Position numbers and translations under genes: made by a program
DNA from: JAZDOK01 sp043798715
Lineage (GTDB): Bacteria > Vulcanimicrobiota > JAZDOK01
DNA length: 64,000 nt
NCBI GenBank assembly: GCA_043798715.1
Contig: JAZDOK010000100.1
Coordinates: 211,598 to 275,597 of the forward strand
Reading direction: 5' to 3'
Shown: positions 16,921-26,174 of the stretch, piece after piece
Layout of the letters: every line of letters starts with the position of its first letter
Position numbering within the stretch: the stretch's first letter is position 1
Notes under the pieces: generated by a model
Told to the model about the DNA's origin: nothing
What the model saw: the letters and a program-made list of their open reading frames with translations, nothing else
The model's database searches: none

Positions 16921-17868
16921 CTAAAGAAGGGGAATGCATTCCTGCTCCGGCTGAGAGGCCAGGATTTTCCGCGCGGACAGAACGTCCCGCCCAATCTGAA
17001 GGGAGAGTTCCTCCGGGTCCTTGAATTTCTTCTGGGAACGAATTTTCTCCATGAAAAACAGAGCGAGTTCCTCTCCGTAGATATCGCCCGTAAAATCGAG
17101 CAGGTGCGCCTCAAGGGTTGAAGACGTCCCTCTGAAAGTAGGGTGACTTCCGATGCTCACCGCCGCAGGAAACCTTGATGAGCGGAGGGCGGCCCAGGCC
17201 GCATAGACTCCCTCGGAGGGGCTGACCTTCTCATCCGGAAAAGCAAGATTTGCGGTAGGGAAGCCGAGTGTCCGCCCCCGTCCGTCGCCTTTTATGACCG
17301 GCCCGCGGATGGAGAAGGGGCGGCCCATGAGGCTCAGGGCCGTTTTGACTTCGCCTGCCGCAATTAATTTCCGAATGGAAGTGCTGCTGATCCTGTGCTT
17401 TCCGAAGAAGATCGGCTCCACGGCGAAGACCTTGAAACTCAGGTCCAGCCCGAGGGCGGCCAGCATCCGGATGTCGCCGGCAGCCGCCGCGCCGAAGCGG
17501 TAATCCAGGCCCGCCGCGACCGCAACAGTTCTCAGTTTTCCCGATAAAATTTCCTCTGCGAACTCGCGGGGAGTCAGGCCGGCGAAGGCCCCGTCGAAAT
17601 CGGTCCAGACTACCTGGTCCACCCCTGTAGAACAAAGAAGCTCCAGTCTCTCTTCGAAGGTATTGATGAGGGCCGGGGGGGATTTCTTAAGGAGACTCAT
17701 GGGATGGTTCTTCATGGTGAAGGCAAGACTTGAAAAGCCGTAGTCCCGGGCGATCTGTACGGCTTTGCCGATCACGGCCTGGTGGCCCAGATGGACCCCG
17801 TCAAAAAAACCGAGGGCCACCGCAGAAGATTTATGACTCTTAAATTCCCTGAGATTAAGGATGTTCAT
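16921..17868 (-). CDS. ribF: Bifunctional riboflavin kinase / FAD synthetase
   Basis: RibF phosphorylates riboflavin to FMN and adenylates FMN to FAD in the cytoplasm. The 315-residue protein has the N-terminal nucleotidyltransferase domain (ALGFFDGVHLGHQAVI, with the GxFDGVHxGH motif) and the C-terminal flavokinase domain (GRGRTLGFPTANL). The start at 17868 gives MNILNLREF and a family-typical length; an in-frame start at 17925 would add a segment overlapping the upstream gene. As it stands the start overlaps the end of the response regulator gene by 14 bases, suggesting coupling. All motif residues look intact. Confidence 0.95.
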   Translation of the reverse strand: MNILNLREFKSHKSSAVALGFFDGVHLGHQAVIGKAVQIARDYGFSSLAFTMKNHPMSLLKKSPPALINTFEERLELLCSTGVDQVVWTDFDGAFAGLTPREFAEEILSGKLRTVAVAAGLDYRFGAAAAGDIRMLAALGLDLSFKVFAVEPIFFGKHRISSTSIRKLIAAGEVKTALSLMGRPFSIRGPVIKGDGRGRTLGFPTANLAFPDEKVSPSEGVYAAWAALRSSRFPAAVSIGSHPTFRGTSSTLEAHLLDFTGDIYGEELALFFMEKIRSQKKFKDPEELSLQIGRDVLSARKILASQPEQECIPLL

Positions 17869-18832
17869 GGGTTGGAGCGGGTATTTTAGGCGCCAGGTCG
17901 TCATCAGTTCTTCTATCCACCACAAAGGAGCTCTCCCGGCGTGTTTTGGCGAAGTTTTTCAATTCCGCCGCGATCTCGGAAACCTGGAGCGGATTCAAGA
18001 AAGTGCGTTTTTCATTCGTCGCTACGCCTATGGCCAGGGTCATGAAGGGATAAATCTGTTTTTCCCCTTTACGGTTGATCAACTCCAGATGTCCCTTTTC
18101 CCGCTCTTCAGGATCGTAAAATCCTGGGATCAGCTCGTCAAACCAGGTGATAATCCTGGAACAGAGGCGTTCAATAAGGCTGGGGTGGGTGATGAAGATG
18201 AAGTCGTCTCCCCCGATGTGCCCTACGAAATCATCGACGTTTCCTCCCTCTTCCACTGCCTGGATTATGAGGCGCGCCAGCATCTTTATGATTTCATCGC
18301 CGCGCTCGAAGCCGTGCCGGTCGTTAAAAGACTTGAAATTGCTGAGGTCGGCATAGCAGACGCAGAAGGTTTCCTCGCGCTTAATCCTCTTGGAGATTTC
18401 ATGCTGGATGGAAAGGTTCCCGGGCAGACCGGTCAGGGGATTGGAGGAACGGCTCTGGTGGATCCTCCGCAGGAGGCTCTGAAGGCGGGCTTCCACCTCA
18501 ATTATGTCGAAAGGCTTGATGATGAAATCGTCGGCCCCGACCCTCATGGCGTCCAGCTTGGAGGTTTTGCTGGAGTCGGCCGTAAGGATCACGATGGGGA
18601 TGAGATAGGTCGTCCGGTCATCCCGGAGTTTTCTGCAGACGTCAATACCGCTCATTCCGGGCATGAAAATATCGAGGAGGATGACGTCGGGAACGTCTTT
18701 CCTGGCCTTTTCATAGGCCTCGTCGCCATTCCTGGCGGTGATCACCTCATAGCCGGATTCCTTCATAAAGACGCTTATGATGCTCAGAATGGCGGCATCG
18801 TCGTCCGCGACGAGAAGTTTCAATTTCGGCAT
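17855..18832 (-). CDS. Response regulator with GGDEF-type output domain (GGDDF)
   Basis: A 325-residue protein. The receiver domain (about 1-122) has the acidic pair DDD near residue 10, phospho-Asp in VILLDIFMPGMSG (about 54), Thr in VILTAD and Lys in IIKPFD. A GGDEF-like domain follows (about 135-300), with DLSNFKSFNDRHGFERGDE and the signature region HIGGDDFIFI. The catalytic signature is GGDDF rather than GG(D/E)EF, so diguanylate cyclase activity is uncertain. No inhibitory RxxD site was evident. No sensor kinase lies next to it. It sits between a SPOR-domain gene and ribF in a long minus-strand run. Confidence 0.88.
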   Translation of the reverse strand: MPKLKLLVADDDAAILSIISVFMKESGYEVITARNGDEAYEKARKDVPDVILLDIFMPGMSGIDVCRKLRDDRTTYLIPIVILTADSSKTSKLDAMRVGADDFIIKPFDIIEVEARLQSLLRRIHQSRSSNPLTGLPGNLSIQHEISKRIKREETFCVCYADLSNFKSFNDRHGFERGDEIIKMLARLIIQAVEEGGNVDDFVGHIGGDDFIFITHPSLIERLCSRIITWFDELIPGFYDPEEREKGHLELINRKGEKQIYPFMTLAIGVATNEKRTFLNPLQVSEIAAELKNFAKTRRESSFVVDRRTDDDLAPKIPAPTHEHP

Positions 18833-18870
18833 GAATACCCACCCATCTTAATAAGTAAAGTGCTCCGGGA

Positions 18871-19635
18871 TTACCTGGAGACAATCCTTGGCTTAAATCC
18901 TTTTTCCTCCAACTTCCGGGCTTCTTCCTCGGCGGATGACCGGCTTGTATATTCTCCCAGCTCGACCCGGCTGTATGTCTGATTTTCCACTTCAACTTTT
19001 TTAACCACGGGGTTGTAACCCAGGTCCCGGAGTTGCTGGATGAGTTTATTTAAGTTTTCCTCTTCCATGAAGGAGCCCAGGTGAAGGGTAAAACTTCCAG
19101 TGGGAGATTCCGGTTTAGGGGAGGCCGTGGCCGGCAGTGCCGGGGAAGGGGTTGGACGGACAGCTTTGGTTGGAGCCGGTGTCGGTGCGGTTGTTGGCGT
19201 GGGCCTGGGTTTGGAGGTCGGCTTGGGAGAGGCTGAAGGCCTGGGGGTCGGCGAGGGAGATACTGAAGGTTTTGGGGTCGGCGAGGGAGATGGTTTGGCG
19301 GAGGCTTTTGGGCTGGGGGAAGGCGATGCGGTGGGTTTTACGCTCGGGCTGGGTGAGGAGGATGGGGAAACCGTGGGCGAGGAGGAGGGGCTCGGGGATG
19401 GCGTTTCCAGCAAGAGCTCCGCGGTGGCGGTCGGCGAAGCGGTGGCCTCGACGGGAACTTCGATTGGTTCCGGCACCGCTTTCCCGACCAGCCCTTTACC
19501 TACCAGGTAGCGTCCGAGCCAGTTTCCGGCAAAAACCGAGACTAATATCACCAGAAGTCCAATCAGGGAAATTTTCACCCAGAAGAGATCCGTCTCTTCC
19601 TTTGAATGCTTGAGGGGTTTGCGTTGCTGTGTCAT
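18871..19635 (-). CDS. SPOR-domain membrane protein with Pro/Ser/Lys-rich stalk
   Basis: A 254-residue single-pass membrane protein: cytoplasmic tail, one helix (ISLIGLLVILVSVFAGNWLG, about 25-44), a long low-complexity stalk of SPSP, KPSP and PTP repeats (about 70-175), and a C-terminal SPOR domain (FTLHLGSFMEEENLNKL, then YSRVELGEY and KLEEKGF). SPOR domains bind denuded peptidoglycan glycans, usually at division septa; the stalk would span the periplasm. The ATG at 19635 is one base after the galT stop; a TTG at 19647 is an alternative. It is in the glgA-galT run, an unusual place for a cell-wall protein. Confidence 0.85.
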   Translation of the reverse strand: MTQQRKPLKHSKEETDLFWVKISLIGLLVILVSVFAGNWLGRYLVGKGLVGKAVPEPIEVPVEATASPTATAELLLETPSPSPSSSPTVSPSSSPSPSVKPTASPSPSPKASAKPSPSPTPKPSVSPSPTPRPSASPKPTSKPRPTPTTAPTPAPTKAVRPTPSPALPATASPKPESPTGSFTLHLGSFMEEENLNKLIQQLRDLGYNPVVKKVEVENQTYSRVELGEYTSRSSAEEEARKLEEKGFKPRIVSR

Positions 19636-19636
19636 G

Positions 19637-20641
19637 TTAAATCTCAATCTCCCTTAAACTCTGCGCCGCTGCTTCCGGCGCCATGGGGTTGATGTACATT
19701 CCTGTTCCCCACTCAAAACCCGCCGGATTGGTCAGCCTGGGAATGATCTCCATGTGCCAGTGATAATGGTTCCGGCAGTCGTTGTTGAGGGGAGCGGTGT
19801 GCAGAACGTAGTTGAATGGAGGATCCTTCAGCGCATGGTGCATCCTTAAAAGAACCTCCTTGAGTACCTGGGCCAGCTCCATGACCTGGTTCTTGTTGAC
19901 GTCGCTGTAGGAGGAGTCGTGGCGTTTGGGCAGGATCCAGGTCTCGAAGGGAAAGCGGGAGGCATATACCTGAAAGGCGATGAAGTGAGTGTTTTCCACG
20001 ACGACCCGCTGAACGTCGGCCTTTTCCTGGCGGATGATGTCGCAGAAAATACAGCGTTCTTTGAATCCAAAATATTGGCGGCTCCCCTCGAGTTCCTCCA
20101 TGACCCGCTTGGGGAGAACGGGCGTGGCGATCAACTGGGAGTGGGGATGCTCCAGGGAAGCTCCCGCGGCCCGGCCGTGGTTTTTAAAAATGAGGATATA
20201 GCGGATGCGGGGATCCCGCTTTAGATCCTGGAAGCGGTCCCGGTATATCCAGAGCACTTCTTCCAGTTGCTTTTCCTTCATGAGGGCCATTCCTTCGCCG
20301 TGATTGGGGGTTTCAATGATGACTTCGTGGGCGCCGACGCCGTTCATCATATCGTACATTCCGAGGCCGGCCCGTCCCAGATCTCCAACGGCCCCGAGGG
20401 CGGGAAACTTGTTGGGTACGACCCGGCACCACCACCCCGTGGAATTAGGAGGCGTCCCGGCCTCCCGGTAGACGGCGATCTCGTCCGGGGTCATAGTCTC
20501 GTTGCCGGGGCACAACTGGCAGATGGGGACTTTCTGTTTAGGCTCCTCTTCCTTGCGGATGAAATCGTGCGGACGCTGGCCCCGTTCAGTGGCTATAATC
20601 ACCCAGCGATTGGTCACCGGGTCCTTTCTCAGTTCTGGCAT
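19637..20641 (-). CDS. galT: Galactose-1-phosphate uridylyltransferase (or related nucleotidylyltransferase)
   Basis: GalT exchanges UMP between UDP-glucose and galactose-1-phosphate. The 334-residue protein shows the family layout: MPELRKDPVTNRWVII and RPHDF at the N-terminus, zinc-ligand cysteines CQLCPGNE, GAHEVIIETPNHGEG, the catalytic HPHSQ motif (about 165-169, with the nucleophilic second His) and the C-terminal NHYHWHMEIIPRL. The form is common in glycogen clusters of deep-branching bacteria, where the enzyme may act as an ADP/UDP-sugar phosphorylase-like protein, so the exact substrate is not certain. It follows glgA by 54 bases. Confidence 0.92.
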   Translation of the reverse strand: MPELRKDPVTNRWVIIATERGQRPHDFIRKEEEPKQKVPICQLCPGNETMTPDEIAVYREAGTPPNSTGWWCRVVPNKFPALGAVGDLGRAGLGMYDMMNGVGAHEVIIETPNHGEGMALMKEKQLEEVLWIYRDRFQDLKRDPRIRYILIFKNHGRAAGASLEHPHSQLIATPVLPKRVMEELEGSRQYFGFKERCIFCDIIRQEKADVQRVVVENTHFIAFQVYASRFPFETWILPKRHDSSYSDVNKNQVMELAQVLKEVLLRMHHALKDPPFNYVLHTAPLNNDCRNHYHWHMEIIPRLTNPAGFEWGTGMYINPMAPEAAAQSLREIEI

Positions 20642-20695
20642 GGTCCTGGCCTCCCCAAAAACTCCATCCTCGCAAAGAATCCTGAGACGCCGATG

Positions 20696-22123
20696 TCAGG
20701 GCCGTCCGGCGAGGGCCTTCCGGTACAGTTCCATATATTTTCTGGCCGAGACTTCCCACGAGAGTTCCGCGGTCATAGCCCTCCGCATCAGATTAAGCCA
20801 GGCCGGACCCCTGCTGTAGCAGAAAAGAGCCCGCCGGACGGCGTCCACCAGGTTCTCTCCGGTATAATCCTTAAACGAAATACCGTTGCCCACGATGGAA
20901 TTTCGGGTGACGTCCACGATGGTATCCGCCAGGCCTCCGGTCTCATGGACAATGGGGATCGTCCCGTATTTCAGGCTGTATTGCTGATTCAGGCCGCAGG
21001 GTTCAAAACGGGAGGGCATGAGCAGAAAATCGGCTCCAGCTTCGATTTTGTGCGCCAGTTCCTCGTCGAAGGCGAAAGAGACTGCAATCTTGTCGGGGTA
21101 CTTCTGCGCCAGAGCGGTCAACATCTCCTGATACCTGGCCTCTCCCTGGCCCAGGACAACCATCTGAAGGTCCAGCGCCATGATTTCGTCCTTTTTCTCC
21201 ATCAGGAGATCGAAGCCTTTCTGCCCGGTCAGCTTTGAGATCATGCCGATCAGGGGGAGGCCCTTCCGATAGCGGAGAGGCGTACGCTTGAGGAGGTCCT
21301 TCTTGTTCTCCTCCTTGTCCTCCAGGGTGAGGAGGGAGTATCTTTTGGCGATGAACTCATCCTCTTCGGGACTCCAGACCTTTGAATCAATGCCGTTCAG
21401 CACCCCGTAGAGGTCCCGGCTGCGGCTCCTGAAGACGCCGTCGAGGCCCTCCCCATATTCCGGAGTCTGGATTTCCCGGGCGTAGCGCTCGCTCACCGTG
21501 GTGATGATGTCCGCAAAGGTGACGGCAGCCTTCAGGAAATTGACTCTGCCGAAAAACTCGAGGGGAGCCGTGGAGTTGAACAGATGCCGGGGAACGTCCA
21601 GAATTTCCAGGCTGTCGGCCTTGAAGAGGCCCTGGGAATTGATATTGTGAATGGTGTGAACAATCCCGGCCTTGATCTCCCCCTCGAGCCTGATGTAAAG
21701 CGGGATCAGAGCGCTCTCCCAGTCGTTGCAGTGTATTATATCGAAGGGAGTCCGGGAAGTTCTGATAAATTCATAGACGGCTTTGGAAAAAAGAGTGAAG
21801 CGCATGCAGTCGTCTTCATAGCCATAGAGGTTGTCTCTTCCGAAGTAAACGGGATAATCCACGAAATAGACCGGGATCCGGTTCCCCGGAAGATATGCTT
21901 TTTTAAATCTGACCGTCACTTCCCCGGCGAGATCGGAGACCGTTGTCTCCCCACAGGCCTTGAGATCGTGTGACGCCTTGTCCACCCTGCGATATCGGGG
22001 CATGATGATAGAGATATCCGCCCCCAGTTCCTTCAAGGCTGGAGGGAGGGCTCCGGCGACATCGGCCAGGCTTCCCGTTTTGGCAAAGGGCACAACTTCC
22101 GATGAGACATAAAGCACTTTCAT
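20696..22123 (-). CDS. glgA: Glycogen synthase (ADP-glucose, GT5)
   Basis: GlgA adds glucose from ADP-glucose to the non-reducing end of alpha-1,4-glucan. The 475-residue protein starts at 22123 (MKVLYVSSEVVPFAKTG), with an AAGGGAG site about 9 bases upstream; this matches the normal GT5 N-terminus, while the open frame upstream is not conserved in character. The substrate-binding KTGGL motif reads KTGSL here. HNINSQG, the GILNGID-type motif (VLNGIDSKVW), and PSRFEPCGLNQ with GTIPIVHETGGLADT in the C-terminal domain are intact. It heads a minus-strand run glgA-galT-SPOR-RR-ribF-aminotransferase-DJ-1 and is divergent from malic enzyme, with 133 bases between them. Confidence 0.95.
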   Translation of the reverse strand: MKVLYVSSEVVPFAKTGSLADVAGALPPALKELGADISIIMPRYRRVDKASHDLKACGETTVSDLAGEVTVRFKKAYLPGNRIPVYFVDYPVYFGRDNLYGYEDDCMRFTLFSKAVYEFIRTSRTPFDIIHCNDWESALIPLYIRLEGEIKAGIVHTIHNINSQGLFKADSLEILDVPRHLFNSTAPLEFFGRVNFLKAAVTFADIITTVSERYAREIQTPEYGEGLDGVFRSRSRDLYGVLNGIDSKVWSPEEDEFIAKRYSLLTLEDKEENKKDLLKRTPLRYRKGLPLIGMISKLTGQKGFDLLMEKKDEIMALDLQMVVLGQGEARYQEMLTALAQKYPDKIAVSFAFDEELAHKIEAGADFLLMPSRFEPCGLNQQYSLKYGTIPIVHETGGLADTIVDVTRNSIVGNGISFKDYTGENLVDAVRRALFCYSRGPAWLNLMRRAMTAELSWEVSARKYMELYRKALAGRP

Positions 22124-22256
22124 CGAGGATTCTCCCTTGTGAAAAAAAAGCTCCGGATTTATTCCCTGCCCCTGAACCCTATTCCTGCCGGAGGAGGATT
22201 CGACGGAAAAAGAGACGAAGTTTAAAACACCTTTCTTAAGGAGTGTGGCCCCTGCC

Positions 22257-23588
22257 ATGAGTTCGAAAGAAGAGCTTTTAGCCAAGGCCCAGAAACCCGC
22301 CCGGGATGCCATGATCCTGCACCCTTTTTACAAGGGTAAAATCGAATTGGCACCCAGGTGCTGTATCAGAAATTTCGACGACTTCGCCATCTGGTACACT
22401 CCCGGAGTGGCTGAGCCCTGCCGGGCGATTCAGCGGGAAAAAAATCTGGTCTACGAATACACCAACAAGTGGAACTCGGTGGCCGTGGTAAGCGACGGCA
22501 CCCGGGTGCTGGGCCTGGGAGACATCGGCCCGGAGGCGGCCCTCCCGGTTATGGAGGGGAAGGCCCTGCTGTTTAAGTATCTCGGCGGCGTGGATGCCTT
22601 TCCCATCTGCCTTGCCGCGACTGGTGCAGACGACCTCATTCACGTGACGAAGGCCCTGGAGCCCTCTTTCGGTGGAATAAACCTGGAAGACATCTCCCAA
22701 CCCAAGTGTTTCCGGGTTCTCAAGACCCTCCGGGAGGAAATGCAGATTCCCGTCTGGCACGACGATCAGCAGGGGACGGCGGCGGTCACCCTGGCGGGAT
22801 TGGTCAACGCCCTGAAAGTCGTCGGAAAGAAATTAAGCGATGTCCGGATCGCCATGATAGGCGCCGGCGCCGCCAACATCTGCATCGCCCGGATCCTCAT
22901 GGCCGCGGGAGCGGACCCGGAGAAAATCATCATGGTTGACATCGGCGGCATTCTCCACCGGGGGAGGTCCGAGCTTCGGGAATCCCACCAGGAGCAGTGG
23001 GAGATGTGTCTTGCGACCAACGGGGGCAATGTGACCGGCGGCATCCCTGAGGCCATGAGGGGGGCCGAGGCGCTCATCTCTCTTGCGGCCCCCGGCCCCG
23101 ATATCATAAAACCCGAGTGGATACATACCATGGCCAAAGATCCCATAGTCTTTGCCTGCGCCAATCCCATCCCCGAAATCTGGCCCTGGGATGCCAAAGA
23201 GGCGGGCGCAGCCGTGGTCGCTACCGGGCGCTCCGATTTCCCGAATCAGGTCAATAACTCCCTGGGCTTCCCGGGCATCTTCCGGGGAACTCTTGATGTC
23301 CGCGCCAGGGCGATCTCCGATGAAATGTGCATCGCCGCCGCCATGGAGCTGGCCCGCTGCGCCGAGGACGGGGGGCTCAGCGAGGATCGGATCGTCCCGG
23401 CGATGAACGAGTGGGAAGTCTATCCGCGGGAGGCCGCCGCCGTCGCCGTCAAGGCCGTCGAACAGGGCCTGGCCGCGATTCCCCTCACCTGGGAGGAAGC
23501 TTATGTAAAAGCCTCCGCCATTATCCGGAGGGCCAGGGAAGAAGCCGCGGCCCTCATGAAAGGTGGATTCATCCCCCCTCCGCCTTGA
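22257..23588 (+). CDS. Malic enzyme, oxaloacetate-decarboxylating malate dehydrogenase
   Basis: Malic enzyme converts malate to pyruvate and CO2 with NAD(P). The 443-residue protein is of the short bacterial type. It shows the IWYTPGVAEPCRAI malate/metal region, GLGDIGPEAALPVMEGKALLFK with the catalytic Lys, HDDQQGTA, the Rossmann loop IGAGAANICIA, and FACANPIPEIWP near the C-terminus. ATG at 22257 is taken as start; an in-frame GTG at 22245 is too close to the AAGGAG site to be used. Cofactor choice cannot be decided from sequence by eye. Transcribed away from glgA. Confidence 0.94.
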   Translation: MSSKEELLAKAQKPARDAMILHPFYKGKIELAPRCCIRNFDDFAIWYTPGVAEPCRAIQREKNLVYEYTNKWNSVAVVSDGTRVLGLGDIGPEAALPVMEGKALLFKYLGGVDAFPICLAATGADDLIHVTKALEPSFGGINLEDISQPKCFRVLKTLREEMQIPVWHDDQQGTAAVTLAGLVNALKVVGKKLSDVRIAMIGAGAANICIARILMAAGADPEKIIMVDIGGILHRGRSELRESHQEQWEMCLATNGGNVTGGIPEAMRGAEALISLAAPGPDIIKPEWIHTMAKDPIVFACANPIPEIWPWDAKEAGAAVVATGRSDFPNQVNNSLGFPGIFRGTLDVRARAISDEMCIAAAMELARCAEDGGLSEDRIVPAMNEWEVYPREAAAVAVKAVEQGLAAIPLTWEEAYVKASAIIRRAREEAAALMKGGFIPPPP

Positions 23589-23649
23589 CTTTTATCTGAA
23601 AAGTTTTGACATACGAAACAGCGGATGAATCATTACTATGAGGTGAGCG

Positions 23650-24111
23650 ATGAAAAAGTGTGGCCTTGTTATTTTCATAATTCTCGTTGTGGGATGTGTC
23701 GTTCTTTTTTTTGGGACCAAGAACCGGATAAGCCGGAACACGAATTCTGTGATTCACACTTACGCCGGTATTGCTCTTGAAAAGATTGCCCTCTGGGACC
23801 CGGCCGAGTTGCAGTATCGGGCAGCCCTTAAATCGGATCCCGGGAACGCGTCGGCTCTTAAAGGCCTGGCCATGGTCTATTTCGGTAAAAAGCGGTATGA
23901 TTCAGCGGTCACCTTCATCAACCGGGCCCTGTCTAAGGACAAGCACTGGGTGAAGGGCTACCTGCACCGGGCCAAGGTTTTCGAGGCGAAAAAGGACTTC
24001 CCATACGCCATTGCCAGCTACAAGAAATACCTGGCCGAATCCCCAGATCTTTCCTCGGCGTCCCGGTACATAATCGAGCAGAAGATTTCGAAGCTGTCTA
24101 CTGGAATATAG
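23650..24111 (+). CDS. Membrane-anchored TPR protein, 153 aa
   Basis: A 153-residue protein with an N-terminal hydrophobic segment (VIFIILVVGCVVLFFG, about 6-21) that could be an uncleaved anchor or a lipoprotein signal (VGC). Three tetratricopeptide repeats follow (AELQYRAALKSDPGNASALKGLA; KRYDSAVTFINRALSKD; DFPYAIASYKKYLAESPD, each read in parts). TPRs mediate protein contacts; the partner is not indicated by context. A GAGGTGA site lies just before the ATG. Convergent with the MATE gene, 14 bases from its end. Confidence 0.78.
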   Translation: MKKCGLVIFIILVVGCVVLFFGTKNRISRNTNSVIHTYAGIALEKIALWDPAELQYRAALKSDPGNASALKGLAMVYFGKKRYDSAVTFINRALSKDKHWVKGYLHRAKVFEAKKDFPYAIASYKKYLAESPDLSSASRYIIEQKISKLSTGI

Positions 24112-24125
24112 GCGATTCTCCGGCG

Positions 24126-25505
24126 TCAGGAGGCCGTCCCGCTTTCTTCTTCCTCCCGGGCGCGAATTTTCTGGTTCAGGATCCGCACCTCCCTGCAGAG
24201 GCAGACGGCGGTGAGGACCGAAGAGATTAAATCGGAGAGCGGGCTGGTCATGAAGACTCCCGTCAATCCGAAGAAGCGGGGGAGGATGAGGATAGCCGGG
24301 ATGAGGACCACCACCTGCCTCAGTAGGCTCAGAATCATGGCCTCCCTCGGTTTTCCCACCGCCTGAAAGTAACTGGAACTTACGATCTGAAATCCGACGA
24401 TCGGAAGAAGAAGAAGATAGATCCTCATCGCCTGGGTCCCCAGGCGAAGCAGCTCTTTATCGCTGGAGTTGAACATCCGGATCAACTGTTCCGGGAAAAA
24501 CATGGCGACGGTAAAGCCGCAGAAGACAACCGCGCTTGCGGCCAGAATGGCCAATTTGAGGGTCTTTTTGACCCGGTCGAATTTTTTTGCGCCATAGTTG
24601 TAACCTATAATGGGTTGAGCGCCATGATTGATGCCGAAGATCGGCATCAGGATCATCATGGTGACGCTGTAGATTATGCCCATGGCGGACACCGCCACAT
24701 CTCCGCCGTAAGTGACCAGACTTTTATTTAAAATGACCGTCACGGCGGCTGCCGCTATCTGCATGAAAAAGGGGGCCGAACCCAGGATAATAATCCTGGA
24801 TACAAGCCGGCCCTTCAGGCGCAGATTCTTGCGGCGCAGCTTCATGGTGCTTTTCCCGCGGGTGAAATAGAGAAGAACCCAGACGGTTGTGACCGCCTGG
24901 GCGATGACGGTGGCCCATGCGGCCCCGCGCATCCCCCAGTGGAAGGCGAAGATGAAGAGGGACGCCAGGGCCGCATTGGTGAGAGCGCTGATGAACATGG
25001 AGACCATGGCGGTCCGTGGGCTTCCGTCGGCGCGGATGAAGTTGTTGGCGCCGAATCCGACTCCGGCGAAGACGCTTCCTATCAGGATGATCCCTATATA
25101 CTGGGCCGCATAAGGAAGAACCGTCTCGCTGGCTCCGAAAAAACTAAGAAGGGGTTTAAGAAAGATGAGGCCTCCTGCTGTAAGAAAAAGAGAAACCAGG
25201 ACCAGCAGAGTCAGGGCGTTGCCCATGACCATTTCAGCTTCTTCTTTTTTTCCCTCACCCAGCCGAATTGAGATCAGGGTCGTAGCTCCAATCCCGATCA
25301 ACATGCCGAAGGCCATGATGAGGAGCATGACCGAAAATCCGATGGTGACGCCCGCTATGCCGAGAGAGCCGACGGCCTGCCCGATGAAGATGCGGTCCAC
25401 CACGCTGTAGGAGGCGCTGACAATCATGCCGACGATCGCCGGTATGGAAAAACGAAAAAGCAGGCGGGGAATGCCCTCTTCACCCAGTTGTCTGGTGCGG
25501 TCCAA
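24126..25505 (-). CDS. MATE family multidrug/sodium antiporter
   Basis: A 459-residue membrane protein with about twelve helices, arranged as two similar halves, matching the MATE (NorM/DinF/MepA) efflux family: LFRFSIPAIVGMIVSASYSVVDRIFIGQ at the N-terminus (read in parts) and the GINHGAQPIIGYNYGA segment of the second half. MATE proteins export cationic drugs or metabolites using Na+ or H+ gradients. The TTG start at 25505 is supported by an AAGGAG site 7 bases upstream. It is alone on the minus strand, with no regulator adjacent. Confidence 0.93.
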   Translation of the reverse strand: MDRTRQLGEEGIPRLLFRFSIPAIVGMIVSASYSVVDRIFIGQAVGSLGIAGVTIGFSVMLLIMAFGMLIGIGATTLISIRLGEGKKEEAEMVMGNALTLLVLVSLFLTAGGLIFLKPLLSFFGASETVLPYAAQYIGIILIGSVFAGVGFGANNFIRADGSPRTAMVSMFISALTNAALASLFIFAFHWGMRGAAWATVIAQAVTTVWVLLYFTRGKSTMKLRRKNLRLKGRLVSRIIILGSAPFFMQIAAAAVTVILNKSLVTYGGDVAVSAMGIIYSVTMMILMPIFGINHGAQPIIGYNYGAKKFDRVKKTLKLAILAASAVVFCGFTVAMFFPEQLIRMFNSSDKELLRLGTQAMRIYLLLLPIVGFQIVSSSYFQAVGKPREAMILSLLRQVVVLIPAILILPRFFGLTGVFMTSPLSDLISSVLTAVCLCREVRILNQKIRAREEEESGTAS

Positions 25506-25562
25506 ACTTAAACTCCTTCAAATCCGGTTTCGGCGGGAAATACCGGCGGCGTCAACGCATTG

Positions 25563-26174
25563 TTACTTCCTGGCCAGAATTTTTTTCGCCATGGACTCCG
25601 ACAGGTCCGGGTCATAGCTCGTAATGAAAAAGATGCAGTTGTCTATGCAAAATACCAGAGAATAACCGCCGTATCTGCCTGAGATGCTGAAGCCCAGATC
25701 TCCAAAGGGAACTTTGCGGCACAGGAAATAGTCCTGGTAGACGTAAGGCTGTGTGGAATTCCAGTCAGGCCGGCTCAGGCTCTTAGTGTAGGTGATGTAC
25801 AGAACGCCGTTTTCAGCTTGTTCCGGCTTGTCGTAGCAGCCGTATTCAACAGTGGCCCGGAAGTTGAGATTGGCGTCGGTCCAGGTCTGGCGGATGCCAT
25901 CAACCGTGGAAGAGATCGAAGGCTCTCCCAGCAGGGTCGAATCAAAAGTTCCGGCGGAGTATCCGGTCTCCGGGTGAGAAAAGCGCTCCGGGAGGGAATC
26001 GAAGACAGGCCATAGATGATCAATTCGCTCTTCGTTGTTCAGGGAGAGGGTCGGCACATCGGCTGCTCGAAGCTGGTATTTCTGGCTCTCAAAAAAGGCC
26101 CAGCCGGCCCGGAAAAGAGCCAGAACGAGCAGAGCCGGGATCAGGGTGATGGCCAGGAGGCGAATCTTGTTCAT
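25563..26174 (-). CDS. Exported hypothetical protein, 203 aa
   Basis: I do not recognise this protein. It begins with a signal or anchor (LLAITLIPALLVLALFRAGWAFF, about 5-27, read in parts), followed by a beta-rich extracytoplasmic domain containing three to four cysteines (EYGCYDKPEQ, YFLCRK, FCIDNCIFF). The ATG overlaps the stop of the upstream molybdopterin enzyme gene (ATGA), so it is translated with it. That coupling suggests a partner role, though a secreted partner for a cytoplasmic xanthine-dehydrogenase-type subunit is odd. A GGG-rich patch with SGRYGGYSLVF may be an edge strand. Confidence 0.6.
   Translation of the reverse strand: MNKIRLLAITLIPALLVLALFRAGWAFFESQKYQLRAADVPTLSLNNEERIDHLWPVFDSLPERFSHPETGYSAGTFDSTLLGEPSISSTVDGIRQTWTDANLNFRATVEYGCYDKPEQAENGVLYITYTKSLSRPDWNSTQPYVYQDYFLCRKVPFGDLGFSISGRYGGYSLVFCIDNCIFFITSYDPDLSESMAKKILARK

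Noticed and set aside
19100..19510. Plus-strand open frame of Gly/Glu repeats opposite the SPOR gene
   Set aside because: It is the antisense of the SPSP/PTP stalk codons; low-complexity open frame without ribosome site.
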